DNA of 7,696 nucleotides from Microbacterium sp. Lineage in GTDB: Bacteria; Actinomycetota; Actinomycetes; Actinomycetales; Microbacteriaceae. Position 1 is the first letter of the stretch, and every line of letters begins with the position of its first letter. The stretch spans positions 1 through 7,696 of the forward strand of contig JAJUIM010000082.1 in NCBI GenBank assembly GCA_029267645.1, read 5' to 3'. A program made the translations under genes and the position numbers. This document shows, in pieces, positions 1 to 6,324 of the stretch. A model generated the notes under the pieces. The model saw only the letters and a program-made list of their open reading frames with translations, was not told the DNA's origin and searched no databases.

Positions 1-1232
1 CGCTCGAACCAGTCGCTCAGCTCCTCGCCGACGATGCGCTGCACGAACGCCTTCGCCTCGGTGTTGCCGAGCTTGGTCTTCGTCTGGCCCTCGAACTGGG
101 GCTCGCCGAGCTTGACCGAGATGACTGCCGTGAGGCCCTCGCGGACGTCGTCGCCCGTGAGGTTGTCGTCCTTCTCCTTGAGGATCCCGTTGGCGCGGGC
201 GTAGCGGTTCACGAGCGACGTGAGCGCGGCGCGGAAGCCCTCCTCGTGGGTGCCACCCTCGTGCGTGTTGATCGTGTTGGCGTACGTGAAGACGTTCTCG
301 CTGTACGAGGTCGTCCACTGCATCGCGAGCTCGAGCGCGATCTTGCGCTCCGGGTCCTCGGCCTCGAAGTGGATGATCTCCTCGTGCACGCGGTCGGCCT
401 TGCGCGCCGCGTTGAGGTAGTCGACGTAGTCCATGAGGCCGCGCTCGTAGAGGAACACGTCGTGACGCTGCTGCATCTCGGGCTCGCCGTCGACGTTGTC
501 GATCTCCTCGACCGATGCCTCGCGCTCGTCGTACAGCTCGATCTTGAGGCCCTTGTTGAGGAAGGCCATCTGCTGGAAGCGCGTGCGCAGGTACTCGTAG
601 TCGAACTCGACGGTCTCGGTGAAGATCTCGGCGTCGGGCCAGAACGTGATCGACGTGCCGGTCTCGTCGGTCTCCTCGCCGCGCTCGACGGGCGCGAGGG
701 GCACGCCGCCGTTCTGGAACGACTGGCGCCACACGTAGCCGTCGCGCTTGACGACGGCCTCGAGCCGCGTCGACAGCGCGTTCACGACGGAGGATCCGAC
801 GCCGTGCAGGCCGCCCGACACGGCATATCCGCCGCCGCCGAACTTGCCGCCCGCGTGCAGCACCGTGAGCACGACCTCGAGCGTCGACTTCTTCTCGATC
901 TTGTGCTCGGCGACGGGGATGCCGCGGCCGTTGTCGACGCAGCGCACGCCGCCGTCGGCGAGCAGCGTCACCTCGATGAGGTCGCAGTACCCGGCGAGGG
1001 CCTCGTCGACCGAGTTGTCGACGATCTCCTGCACGAGGTGGTGCAGGCCGCGCGGGCCCGTCGAGCCGATGTACATGCCGGGGCGCTTGCGAACCGCCGC
1101 GAGCCCCTCGAGCACCTGGATCTCGTCGGCGCCGTACTCGTTGTGCACCTTGCCCGGGCCGACGGGCTTGGTCTCGCCCCCGGTGTCGCCAGCCATCGAA
1201 TCCGGCTCGTTCTCAGGGGTGTCGCTCGTCAT
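1..1232 (-). CDS. gyrB: DNA gyrase subunit B, N-terminal 410 codons (cut by window edge)
   Basis: GyrB is the ATPase subunit of DNA gyrase, which introduces negative supercoils ahead of replication forks. The translated part carries the GHKL ATPase fold: the N-box helix ([14 protein letters not shown], about residues 68-81), DNGRGIP (100-106), the glycine-rich ATP lid GGLHGVG (140-146), and the transducer-domain motif QTKTKLGN (383-390) with the conserved ATP-contacting lysine. The TOPRIM and tail regions lie beyond position 1, so the gene is cut by the window, not broken. The ATG at 1232 is preceded by AAGGAG (1249-1244 on the minus strand) with an 11-nt spacer. A second in-frame ATG at residue 13 (1196) is possible, because the first 27 or so residues are acidic, low in complexity and unconserved in the family. 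It lies 120 nt downstream of dciA and probably has its own promoter as well as read-through. Topoisomerase IV subunit ParE is the main paralogue, but the recF-dciA neighbourhood favours GyrB. Confidence 0.97.
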   Translation of the reverse strand, partial: MTSDTPENEPDSMAGDTGGETKPVGPGKVHNEYGADEIQVLEGLAAVRKRPGMYIGSTGPRGLHHLVQEIVDNSVDEALAGYCDLIEVTLLADGGVRCVDNGRGIPVAEHKIEKKSTLEVVLTVLHAGGKFGGGGYAVSGGLHGVGSSVVNALSTRLEAVVKRDGYVWRQSFQNGGVPLAPVERGEETDETGTSITFWPDAEIFTETVEFDYEYLRTRFQQMAFLNKGLKIELYDEREASVEEIDNVDGEPEMQQRHDVFLYERGLMDYVDYLNAARKADRVHEEIIHFEAEDPERKIALELAMQWTTSYSENVFTYANTINTHEGGTHEEGFRAALTSLVNRYARANGILKEKDDNLTGDDVREGLTAVISVKLGEPQFEGQTKTKLGNTEAKAFVQRIVGEELSDWFE

Positions 1233-1270
1233 CGTGGGGGTCGCTCCTTATGGTCTGGGCAGCACGCCCC

Positions 1271-1299
1271 AGTTTACCCTCTTCGGGCGAGGAGAACGG
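1271..1299 (-). promoter_or_regulatory. Weak candidate gyrB promoter
   Basis: On the minus strand TAAACT (1276-1271) fits a TANNNT -10 element and would give a leader of about 30 nt before the gyrB ATG. The -35 position at 17-nt spacing (1299-1294) reads CCGTTC, a poor match to TTGACA. The call rests mainly on placement and the -10. In many bacteria gyrB is induced by loss of supercoiling; nothing here shows that directly. Confidence 0.25.
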
Positions 1300-1311
1300 C
1301 CTGACGGGCCC

Positions 1312-1323
1312 TCTCGCGCGAGA
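1312..1323. repeat. Perfect 12-bp palindrome TCTCGCGCGAGA in the dciA-gyrB gap
   Basis: The palindrome lies between the dciA stop and the gyrB start. On the minus strand the T5 run comes before the palindrome, the wrong order for a terminator of dciA. On the plus strand it is followed by an A run, so it is not a terminator there either. It could be a protein-binding site or chance in GC-rich DNA. Confidence 0.4.
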
Positions 1324-1352
1324 AAAAGGGTTCGGACAGGTAGCGACCCGTC

Positions 1353-1847
1353 TCAACCGTAAGTATCGCGCGGACCGCGCCCCTGAACGCGCCTGAAGCC
1401 ATGTTTCCAGGTGGGGACGTCAGGGCCGAAGAAGCGGATCTCCTTGACGCCCGCGTCGGGATACACCTCGAGGATGCGCGTGAGGAAGGCCGCGCGCATC
1501 ATGCGCATCTGCGTCGCGCGGGCCGTCGAGTCGCATCTGACGACCACGAGACCCTCCGCGAACGTCTCGATGTGCGAGTGGTCCGCGTTGTCGCGGCCGG
1601 CGATGTCCTCCCAGTTCAGGGCGAGCTCCTCGCGCTCGAGCTTCGGGCCCCAGCCGCTCGAGGTCGTGAGCACCGCGATGGCGTCGCCGAGCGTCGCAGG
1701 ATCCCGCCCCTTCGTGAACGGCTGCGAGCCGTCGGGATCGCCGCGACGGCGCTTCTTCCTGCGGGCGGCCTTCGACAGCGGCAGCCCGCGCAGGCGCAGG
1801 TAGGTCGCGATCGTCTCGGGGACGCCGGGGGGCCGCTCGTCGCTCAC
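1353..1847 (-). CDS. dciA: DciA / DUF721 family replication protein (helicase loader/operator)
   Basis: This 164-aa protein belongs to the DUF721 family, whose actinobacterial member beside recF (Rv0004 in M. tuberculosis) is DciA, which interacts with the replicative helicase DnaB and is needed for replication. Visible parts are an N-terminal region with a very basic stretch (KAARRKKRRR, about 26-35) and the DUF721 core: LGDAIAVL (53-60), GWGPKLEREEL (65-75), NWEDIAG (78-84, with the conserved tryptophan W79), and the hydrophobic strand EGLVVVRC (98-105). The core is followed by a helix rich in R and M, then KEIRFFGP (135-142). The start chosen is GTG at 1847, because it overlaps the recF stop as GTGA and has a strong GGAGGAG Shine-Dalgarno just upstream (1856-1850). 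That makes translational coupling to recF likely. The frame stays open upstream inside recF, but that extension is low-complexity shadow sequence. Naming it dciA rather than 'DUF721 protein' is by family and context. Confidence 0.88.
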   Translation of the reverse strand: MSDERPPGVPETIATYLRLRGLPLSKAARRKKRRRGDPDGSQPFTKGRDPATLGDAIAVLTTSSGWGPKLEREELALNWEDIAGRDNADHSHIETFAEGLVVVRCDSTARATQMRMMRAAFLTRILEVYPDAGVKEIRFFGPDVPTWKHGFRRVQGRGPRDTYG

Positions 1848-3016
1848 GACTCCTCCAGCGGGTGATCGCGCAGCGGTCCGAGGATCTCGCCCGCCTCGAT
1901 GCGGATCGCGTGCTCGCGCAGCTGCTCGGGGATGTCGCGCGCGACGGCGGCCGTGACGATGACCTGCTCGTAGTCGGCGACGACGCCCGCGAGCCGCGCC
2001 CTGCGCGCGGCGTCGAGCTCGGCGAACACGTCGTCGAGGATGAGGATCGGGTCGCCGCCGGGCGACTCGGCGCGCAGCAGCTCGGCCGACGCGAGCCGCA
2101 GCGACAGCGCGACCGACCAGCTCTCGCCGTGCGAGGCGTACCCCTTCACGGGCAGGCCGCGCAGACGCAGCACGAGGTCGTCGCGGTGGGGGCCGACGAG
2201 CGTCAGGCCGCGCTCGAGCTCCTGCGCGCGCTTGTCGACGAGCGCGCGGCGGAACTGCTCGGCCGTCTGTCCTGCCACGGTCGTCGCGTCGGATCCGTCC
2301 TCTTCCTCGGGATCCGCGCCGCCGATCGACAGCGCCCACGCGAGCTGCGGCGCGTGGTCATCGCCCGCGATCGCGGCGTACGCGCGCGCGAGCGGATCCA
2401 TGAGGTCGGCCGCGAGGCGGTCGCGCGCGTCGATGATCTGCGATCCGAGGGCGATGAGCTTGTCGTCCCACACGTCGAGCGTCGTCAGCTGCTCGACGCG
2501 CATGCCGCGGGCGCGCGCCGACTTCAGCAGGGTCGTGCGCTGCTTGAGCGTGCGGTCGTAGTCGGCGAGCACGCTCGCCATGCGCGGGGTGCGCTGCACG
2601 AGCAGCTGGTCGGCGAAGCGCCGCCGCATGCCGGGGTCTCCGCGCACGATCTGCAGGTCCTCCGGCGCGAACAGCACGGCCTGCGCGTAGCGCGGCAGCT
2701 CGTTCGTGCGCACGGGGTTGCCCGAGATGCGCGCCTTGTTCGATCCCTGCTTGTTGACCTGCAGCTCGAGCGTGACGGTGCGGGATCCGTGCGCCAGACG
2801 GGCGCGGACGAACGCCGCGTCGCGCCCCTCGCGCACGAGCGGCGCGTCGGCCGAGACGCGATGGGATCCGAGCGTCGCGAGGTACGCGACGGCCTCGGCG
2901 AGGTTCGTCTTGCCCTGGCCGTTGCGCCCGACGAGCAGGTTGGTGCCCGGCCGGAGGTCGAGTTCCGCGTGTGCGTAGTTGCGGAAGTCGACGAGGCTGA
3001 GGTGCTCGACGATCAC
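1844..3016 (-). CDS. recF: DNA replication and repair protein RecF
   Basis: RecF is an SMC/ABC-like ATPase that works with RecO and RecR to load RecA at single-strand gaps and helps stalled forks recover. The 390-aa product is of usual length. It opens with the family sequence LSLVDFRNYAHAELDL, followed by Walker A GRNGQGKT (30-37), the signature-like YASHGES (293-299), Walker B PILILDD (323-329) with FAELD just after (331-335), and VGPHRDD (274-280) as typical in RecF. The helical arm (about 130-260) includes an acidic insertion (DPEEEDGSD, 235-243) that looks like a variable surface loop. The start is GTG at 3016; the best Shine-Dalgarno is a weak GGGG about 6 nt upstream. The gap to the dnaN stop is 12 nt, so recF is probably co-transcribed with dnaN. 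Its stop overlaps the dciA GTG by 4 nt. Confidence 0.97.
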   Translation of the reverse strand: MIVEHLSLVDFRNYAHAELDLRPGTNLLVGRNGQGKTNLAEAVAYLATLGSHRVSADAPLVREGRDAAFVRARLAHGSRTVTLELQVNKQGSNKARISGNPVRTNELPRYAQAVLFAPEDLQIVRGDPGMRRRFADQLLVQRTPRMASVLADYDRTLKQRTTLLKSARARGMRVEQLTTLDVWDDKLIALGSQIIDARDRLAADLMDPLARAYAAIAGDDHAPQLAWALSIGGADPEEEDGSDATTVAGQTAEQFRRALVDKRAQELERGLTLVGPHRDDLVLRLRGLPVKGYASHGESWSVALSLRLASAELLRAESPGGDPILILDDVFAELDAARRARLAGVVADYEQVIVTAAVARDIPEQLREHAIRIEAGEILGPLRDHPLEES

Positions 3017-3028
3017 GCTGACCCCGCG

Positions 3029-4174
3029 TCAGCGCAGCAGGAGGTTGGGCTGCAGCAGGTACTTGAAGTTGTCGCTGCTCGCGTCGTCGACCGACGTCTG
3101 CGCCGTGACGAGGATCGGGCTGAGCTTGTTCGCGTTGTCGCTCGACGTGAACGTGATGCGCGCGAACTCGCTCTTGACGGCGCCGAGGGCCTCGAGGAGG
3201 TACTGGGGGTTGAGCCCGAGCGTGACCTCGTCGCCGCCCGTCAGGGTCGAGTCGACCGACTCGGACGCGCGGGCCTGGTCGCCGCCGGCCGCGTCCATCG
3301 TGACCTCGTTCTGGCCGAACGTGAAGCGCAGGGGCGCCGAGCGGTCGAGCACGAGGGCGACACGGCGCACGGCCTCGGCGAGGTCGCTCGTCGAGACGAC
3401 CGCGTAGTGGCCGGTGTGCTCGGGGAAGAGGCGCTGCACGGGCGGGAAGTTGCCCTTGATGAGCAGCGACGTCACGGTCTTGTTGCCCGCCGTGAACGCG
3501 ATGATCTCGCGGTCGCCGTCGCCCGAGAACGCGATCGAGATGTTGCCGCCGTGCGAGAACGTCTTGCCGACCTCGCCGAGCGTGCGCGCCGGCACGAGCG
3601 CCTGCGCCTCCTGCTCGCTGCCGTCCCAGTCGATGTCGCGAAGCGCCACGCGGTAGCGGTCGGTCGCGACGAGCGTCAGCGCGTTGTCCTTGACCGAGAG
3701 CTGCACGCCCGTGAGCACGGGGGTGACGTCGTCGCGCGAGGCGGCGAAGGCCACCTGCGAGATCGCAGTCGCGAAGTCCTCGCCGGGCACGAGGCCCGAC
3801 TCGCCCGTCACCTCGGGGATCGCCGGGTATTCCTCGACAGGCATGGACGCGAGTGCGAAGCGCGCGGGGCCGCAGACGACCGCGACGTTGCCGTCGTCTT
3901 CCGTCGAGATCTCGATGGGGGCCGCGGGGAGCCGGCTCGCGATGTCGTTCAGCAGGCGACCGTGCACGAGGATCGTGCCGGGCTCGTCGATCGTCGCCTC
4001 GATCGTCGTGCGCGCCGAGGCCTCGTAGTCGAATGCCGAGAGCGAGAGCGTGCCGTCGGAGCCTGCCTCGATGAGCACGCCAGCGAGGATCGGCTGGGGG
4101 TTGCGCTGCGGCAGCAGCTTGACGACGAACGAGACGGCCTCGCTGAAGACGTCGCGGTTCACGTGGAACTTCAC
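3029..4174 (-). CDS. dnaN: DNA polymerase III beta subunit (sliding clamp)
   Basis: DnaN forms the ring-shaped homodimeric clamp that tethers polymerase III and other partners to DNA. The 381-aa length is normal. Features seen: the start KFHVNRDVFSEAVSFVVKLLPQRNPQPIL, hydrophobic-pocket sequence VATDRYRVALRD (169-180), NFPPVQRLFP (242-251), LDRSAPLRF (276-284), and NPQYLLEALG (322-331). The C-terminus is YLLQPNLLLR in place of the enterobacterial YLIMPMRL; I recall this form from Microbacteriaceae clamps but have not checked it. The GTG at 4174 is chosen because the protein then begins exactly at the conserved N-terminus and AGGGAG lies upstream with suitable spacing. A further in-frame extension to an ATG at 4255 would add 27 unconserved Arg/His-rich residues and is rejected. 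It is the first gene of the leftward dnaN-recF-dciA-gyrB group and directly borders the origin. Confidence 0.98.
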   Translation of the reverse strand: MKFHVNRDVFSEAVSFVVKLLPQRNPQPILAGVLIEAGSDGTLSLSAFDYEASARTTIEATIDEPGTILVHGRLLNDIASRLPAAPIEISTEDDGNVAVVCGPARFALASMPVEEYPAIPEVTGESGLVPGEDFATAISQVAFAASRDDVTPVLTGVQLSVKDNALTLVATDRYRVALRDIDWDGSEQEAQALVPARTLGEVGKTFSHGGNISIAFSGDGDREIIAFTAGNKTVTSLLIKGNFPPVQRLFPEHTGHYAVVSTSDLAEAVRRVALVLDRSAPLRFTFGQNEVTMDAAGGDQARASESVDSTLTGGDEVTLGLNPQYLLEALGAVKSEFARITFTSSDNANKLSPILVTAQTSVDDASSDNFKYLLQPNLLLR

Positions 4175-4254
4175 GTAGCTCTCCCTCACGTGCGTGGTGG
4201 CTCGGCGACACAGGTGATGGCACGTCGAACGACGCGCATGCCGCAGGGGAACCA

Positions 4255-4260
4255 ATGCTA
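4255..4260 (-). promoter_or_regulatory. Candidate -10 element for dnaN
   Basis: On the minus strand TAGCAT (4260-4255) fits TANNNT and would place the transcription start about 75 nt before the dnaN GTG. No convincing -35 is found at 16-19 nt spacing, so this is a weak call. A promoter here is expected because dnaA transcription appears to terminate earlier, at 4684-4659. Confidence 0.25.
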
Positions 4261-4320
4261 GTGCTTCCCCCTGACGCGCCGCGAACGGCGCCGGCCTGAG
4301 GTGATCGGCTGCCCCTCTTC

Positions 4321-4350
4321 ATCAAGAGATCTCTTAACGGCGTTAACAGC
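4321..4350. other. AT-rich candidate DNA unwinding element
   Basis: Positions 4321-4370 contain 29 A/T of 50 in an otherwise strongly GC-rich window. The stretch holds a perfect palindrome AAGAGATCTCTT (4324-4335) and the inverted repeat TTAAC-GGC-GTTAA (4334-4346), and abuts the tandem boxes starting at 4351. AT-rich DNA beside closely spaced DnaA boxes is the usual layout for strand opening. No clear DnaA-trio array is evident, so assignment as the unwinding site is inference. Confidence 0.5.
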
Positions 4351-4380
4351 TGTGGAGAATGTGGATAACTCTGTGGATCG
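4351..4380 (-). promoter_or_regulatory. DnaA-box cluster 1 (three minus-strand boxes)
   Basis: Boxes on the plus strand as written: TGTGGAGAA (4351-4359, one mismatch), TGTGGATAA (4360-4368, exact) and TGTGGATCG (4372-4380, two mismatches). The first two abut with no spacer, and the cluster directly borders the AT-rich segment to its left. This makes it the likeliest core for DnaA filament nucleation. Confidence 0.8.
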
Positions 4381-4396
4381 CAGTCGGCAGTAGGAA

Positions 4397-4412
4397 ATCA
4401 CATCGGTGTGAT
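4397..4412. repeat. Inverted repeat ATCACA-TCGG-TGTGAT within oriC
   Basis: Two perfect 6-bp arms are separated by 4 bp. It is not a DnaA box. It lies between DnaA cluster 1 and a weaker box at 4414. The symmetry resembles a dimeric repressor operator, but the binding protein is unknown. Confidence 0.5.
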
Positions 4413-4413
4413 C

Positions 4414-4422
4414 TGTGGATCG
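4414..4422 (-). promoter_or_regulatory. Degenerate DnaA box
   Basis: TGTGGATCG differs from the exact box at its last two positions and is identical to the box at 4372-4380. The repeated variant suggests a genuine lower-affinity site. Confidence 0.55.
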
Positions 4423-4519
4423 GGTGCGGACGGCTCGTGGAAGCGTCGAAGGGCGTGCGCACCGTCCCCACAGCGCTTTTCACACGGCGCGAGCGTGTCG
4501 TGCACAGCGGCGGCGGCGT

Positions 4520-4559
4520 GTCTCCACAGTTATCCACAACTTATCCACACCGTGGAGAA
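4520..4559. promoter_or_regulatory. DnaA-box cluster 2 (plus-strand tandem plus one opposing box)
   Basis: Sites are GTCTCCACA (4520-4528, two mismatches), TTATCCACA (4530-4538, exact), TTATCCACA (4541-4549, exact) and, in the opposite orientation, CGTGGAGAA (4551-4559, two mismatches). Start-to-start spacings of 10, 11 and 10 bp keep the sites on one face of the helix. The last two form an almost complete palindrome centred at 4550. Confidence 0.85.
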
Positions 4560-4597
4560 CTCTTAAGGGAGCGAGGCGGCGTCTGTCAAGAGACTGC

Positions 4598-4606
4598 TGT
4601 GGATCA
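4598..4606 (-). promoter_or_regulatory. DnaA box, one mismatch
   Basis: TGTGGATCA differs from TGTGGATAA at one position. It stands alone between cluster 2 and the dnaA terminator. Confidence 0.65.
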
Positions 4607-4658
4607 CGACACCTTCTGTTCACCTGCGGTGCCCTCGCGGAACCCCGCGAAGACGCGG

Positions 4659-4684
4659 AAAACCCCCGGACAGGGGTCCGGGGG
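4659..4684 (-). terminator. Rho-independent terminator of dnaA
   Basis: CCCCCGGAC (4663-4671) and GTCCGGGGG (4676-4684) form a perfect 9-bp GC-rich stem with a 4-nt loop. Read on the minus strand the stem is followed directly by TTTT (4662-4659). It lies 84 nt past the dnaA stop in the right orientation. It would stop dnaA transcripts before the main DnaA-box clusters. Confidence 0.8.
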
Positions 4685-4687
4685 CTC

Positions 4688-4707
4688 TGTGGATAACCTG
4701 TGGAGAA
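4688..4707 (-). promoter_or_regulatory. DnaA-box cluster 3
   Basis: TGTGGATAA (4688-4696, exact) and TGTGGAGAA (4699-4707, one mismatch) are 11 bp apart start to start. They lie between the dnaA stop and its terminator, so they are in the transcribed 3' end of dnaA mRNA. Confidence 0.8.
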
Positions 4708-4767
4708 GTCGTCACCCGCGACGCGCCGACAGGGATCCGCCGGTGGATGGATCCGCGCGGCGCGCCC

Positions 4768-6168
4768 TCAGCGGCGGCCGAGCTGCGCCGTGATCTCCTG
4801 CACCTGGTTGTACAGCTGCCGTTTCTCTTTCATGAGCTCGGTGATCTTCTTCGTGGCGTACATGACCGTCGTGTGGTCGCGCCCGCCGAACAGTTGGCCG
4901 ATCTTCGGCAGCGAGAGGTTGGTGCGCTCGCGGCACAGATACATGGCGATCTGTCGCGCCTGGGCGATCGCCTGCGCGCGGCCGGGGCCGTACAGGTCCT
5001 CGACCGTGAGCTTGAAGTAGGCCGCGGTCGCCTGGATGATGTCGGTCGGCGAGACGACCGTGTCCTCGGGCTTGTCGACGATGTCGCGCAGCACGCCCTC
5101 GGCGAGCTCGCGGCTCACCTCCGAGCGGTTGAGGCTCGCGAACGCCGAGACGCGGATCAGGGCGCCCTCGAGCTCGCGGATGTTCGTCGAGACCATCGAG
5201 GCGATGTACTCGATGACGTCCTCGGGGATGTAGATGCGCTCGCTCGACGCCTTCTTGCGGAGGATCGCGATGCGCGTCTCGAGGTCGGGCGCCTGCACGT
5301 CGGTGATGAGACCCCACTCGAAGCGCGAGCGCATGCGATCCTCGAAGCCCGTGAGCAGGCGGGGCGCCACGTCGCTCGTGATCACGACCTGCTTGTCGTG
5401 GTCGTGCAGCGTGTTGAACGTGTGGAAGAACGTCTCCTGCGTCTCGGCCTTGCCCTGCAGGAACTGGATGTCGTCGATCAGCAGAATGTCGAGGTCGCGG
5501 TAGCGGGCATTGAACGCGGCGCCGCGGTTGTTCGCGATCGAGTTGATGAAGTCATTCGTGAACTCCTCGCTCGAGACGTACCGCACGCGGACGCCGGGGA
5601 AGAGGTTCTGCGCGTAGTCGCCGATCGCGTGCAGCAGGTGCGTCTTGCCGAGGCCCGAATCGCCGTAGATGAACAGCGGGTTGTAGGCCTTCGCCGGCGC
5701 CTCGGCGACCGCGACGGCCGCCGCGTGCGCGAAGCGGTTGGACTGCCCGATGACGAAGTTGTCGAAGGTGTACTTCGGGTTGAGCCGCGTCTCGCTTCGC
5801 GGCTGCGCTTGCGGCTGCTCGATGGGGCGCGGGCCGGAACGCTCAGGGGCGGCCTCCTGCGCGCGCGCCGTCTCGGCCGCGGGCTCGGGCACATAGGGCT
5901 GATCGGCGAGCTCGGGGTTCACGACCACGCGGAACGAGGTGACCTCGTCGCCGATGCGGCTGAGCGCCTCCATGATCGGCTCGCGCATGCGCTTGTTGAT
6001 CTGACCGGCAGTCAGGTCGTTCGGCACGTCGAGGTAGAGGGCACCGCCCATGACGCCCTGCGCGACCGCGAGATTGAGGAAGCCCTCCAGCTGCGGAGTG
6101 ATCCGCTCGTCCTCTTCCAGCTCCGTGAGCACGAGGCGCCAGATCGGCACGTCCGGGACGTCTGCCAT
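4768..6168 (-). CDS. dnaA: Chromosomal replication initiator DnaA
   Basis: DnaA is the AAA+ initiator that binds oriC boxes, unwinds the origin and recruits the helicase. The 466-aa product shows domain I (about 1-85), a proline/glutamine/alanine-rich linker domain II (about 90-128), and AAA+ domain III starting at NPKYTFDNFVIGQSN. Domain III has Walker A GDSGLGKT (169-176), Walker B ILLIDD (228-233), sensor I VVITSD (261-266), the box VII segment DRMRSRFEWG (277-286) with the arginine finger, and sensor II NIRELEGAL (329-337). DNA-binding domain IV ends the protein and carries the signature GRDHTTVMYA (429-438). The linker is short, and far shorter than in Streptomyces. ATG at 6168 is chosen because GGGGGAG lies 7 nt upstream; an upstream ATG at 6330 would add 54 unconserved residues running through the DnaA box and promoter. 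The gene is transcribed toward oriC. Confidence 0.98.
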   Translation of the reverse strand: MADVPDVPIWRLVLTELEEDERITPQLEGFLNLAVAQGVMGGALYLDVPNDLTAGQINKRMREPIMEALSRIGDEVTSFRVVVNPELADQPYVPEPAAETARAQEAAPERSGPRPIEQPQAQPRSETRLNPKYTFDNFVIGQSNRFAHAAAVAVAEAPAKAYNPLFIYGDSGLGKTHLLHAIGDYAQNLFPGVRVRYVSSEEFTNDFINSIANNRGAAFNARYRDLDILLIDDIQFLQGKAETQETFFHTFNTLHDHDKQVVITSDVAPRLLTGFEDRMRSRFEWGLITDVQAPDLETRIAILRKKASSERIYIPEDVIEYIASMVSTNIRELEGALIRVSAFASLNRSEVSRELAEGVLRDIVDKPEDTVVSPTDIIQATAAYFKLTVEDLYGPGRAQAIAQARQIAMYLCRERTNLSLPKIGQLFGGRDHTTVMYATKKITELMKEKRQLYNQVQEITAQLGRR

Positions 6169-6198
6169 TCGCCCGCTCCCCCTTAACAATTCACACCC

Positions 6199-6207
6199 TG
6201 TGGATAA
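6199..6207 (-). promoter_or_regulatory. Exact DnaA box in the dnaA leader
   Basis: TGTGGATAA as written (TTATCCACA on the minus strand) lies 31 nt before the dnaA ATG and 8 nt downstream of the candidate -10. Its place near the transcription start fits DnaA repression of its own gene, which is known from several bacteria; here it is inferred. Confidence 0.8.
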
Positions 6208-6215
6208 CTTCGAAT

Positions 6216-6244
6216 ACGCTAGCCATGTCTGCCGCTCGTCGCAA
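6216..6244 (-). promoter_or_regulatory. Candidate dnaA promoter
   Basis: On the minus strand TTGCGA (6244-6239) and TAGCGT (6221-6216) are separated by 17 nt. The -35 matches four of six positions and the -10 fits TANNNT. Transcription would start near 6209, just before or at the DnaA box. Confidence 0.5.
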
Positions 6245-6324
6245 ACGTCTTCCGAGCCGGATCCGCGTGTCTCTCGCGTCGCAGCGCGTCTGCTGTGGGG
6301 ATACTGACAGGTTCGCTCCGCGGT

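Larger units (their letters stand above)
4322..4707. other. oriC: Chromosomal replication origin (oriC)
   Basis: The 593-nt dnaA-dnaN intergenic region is the standard location of oriC in actinobacteria. It contains at least 11 DnaA-box-like nonamers, counted here with up to two mismatches to TTATCCACA. Exact copies lie at 4360-4368, 4530-4538, 4541-4549 and 4688-4696. The two middle exact copies read on the plus strand; the outer ones read on the minus strand. The left border has an AT-rich segment next to two abutting boxes, which is the best unwinding candidate. 4175-4321 carries only the dnaN leader and a weak promoter candidate, and 4708-4767 shows nothing clear apart from two GGATCC palindromes (4733-4738 and 4749-4754). 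The exact limits and the initiation point are inferred. Confidence 0.92.

Noticed and set aside
246..1304. A 352-codon plus-strand open frame antiparallel to gyrB
   Set aside because: A GC-driven shadow; gyrB on the other strand has complete ATPase motifs.
1303..1352. A dciA terminator from arms GACGGG (1303-1308) and CCCGTC (1347-1352)
   Set aside because: The loop is about 38 nt long and no T run follows on the minus strand, so it does not look like an intrinsic terminator.
1862..4261. A 799-codon plus-strand open frame antiparallel to recF and dnaN
   Set aside because: It is made of low-complexity Arg/Val/Ala/Glu/Asp sequence with no family motif, and lies opposite two unmistakable genes. 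High GC removes stop codons from such frames.
2358..4325. A 655-codon minus-strand open frame overlapping dnaN and recF
   Set aside because: It is the +1/-1 frame of those genes, Arg/Pro/Ala rich, with no recognisable domain.
4464..4472. GTCCCCACA as another DnaA box
   Set aside because: It has three mismatches to TTATCCACA, too weak to separate from background.
4359..4793. Open frames of 93-144 codons running through oriC on the plus strand
   Set aside because: They translate DnaA boxes and the terminator, resemble no protein and lack a plausible Shine-Dalgarno.
4747..6186. A 479-codon plus-strand open frame antiparallel to dnaA
   Set aside because: It mirrors the dnaA coding sequence, has biased composition and no ribosome-binding context.
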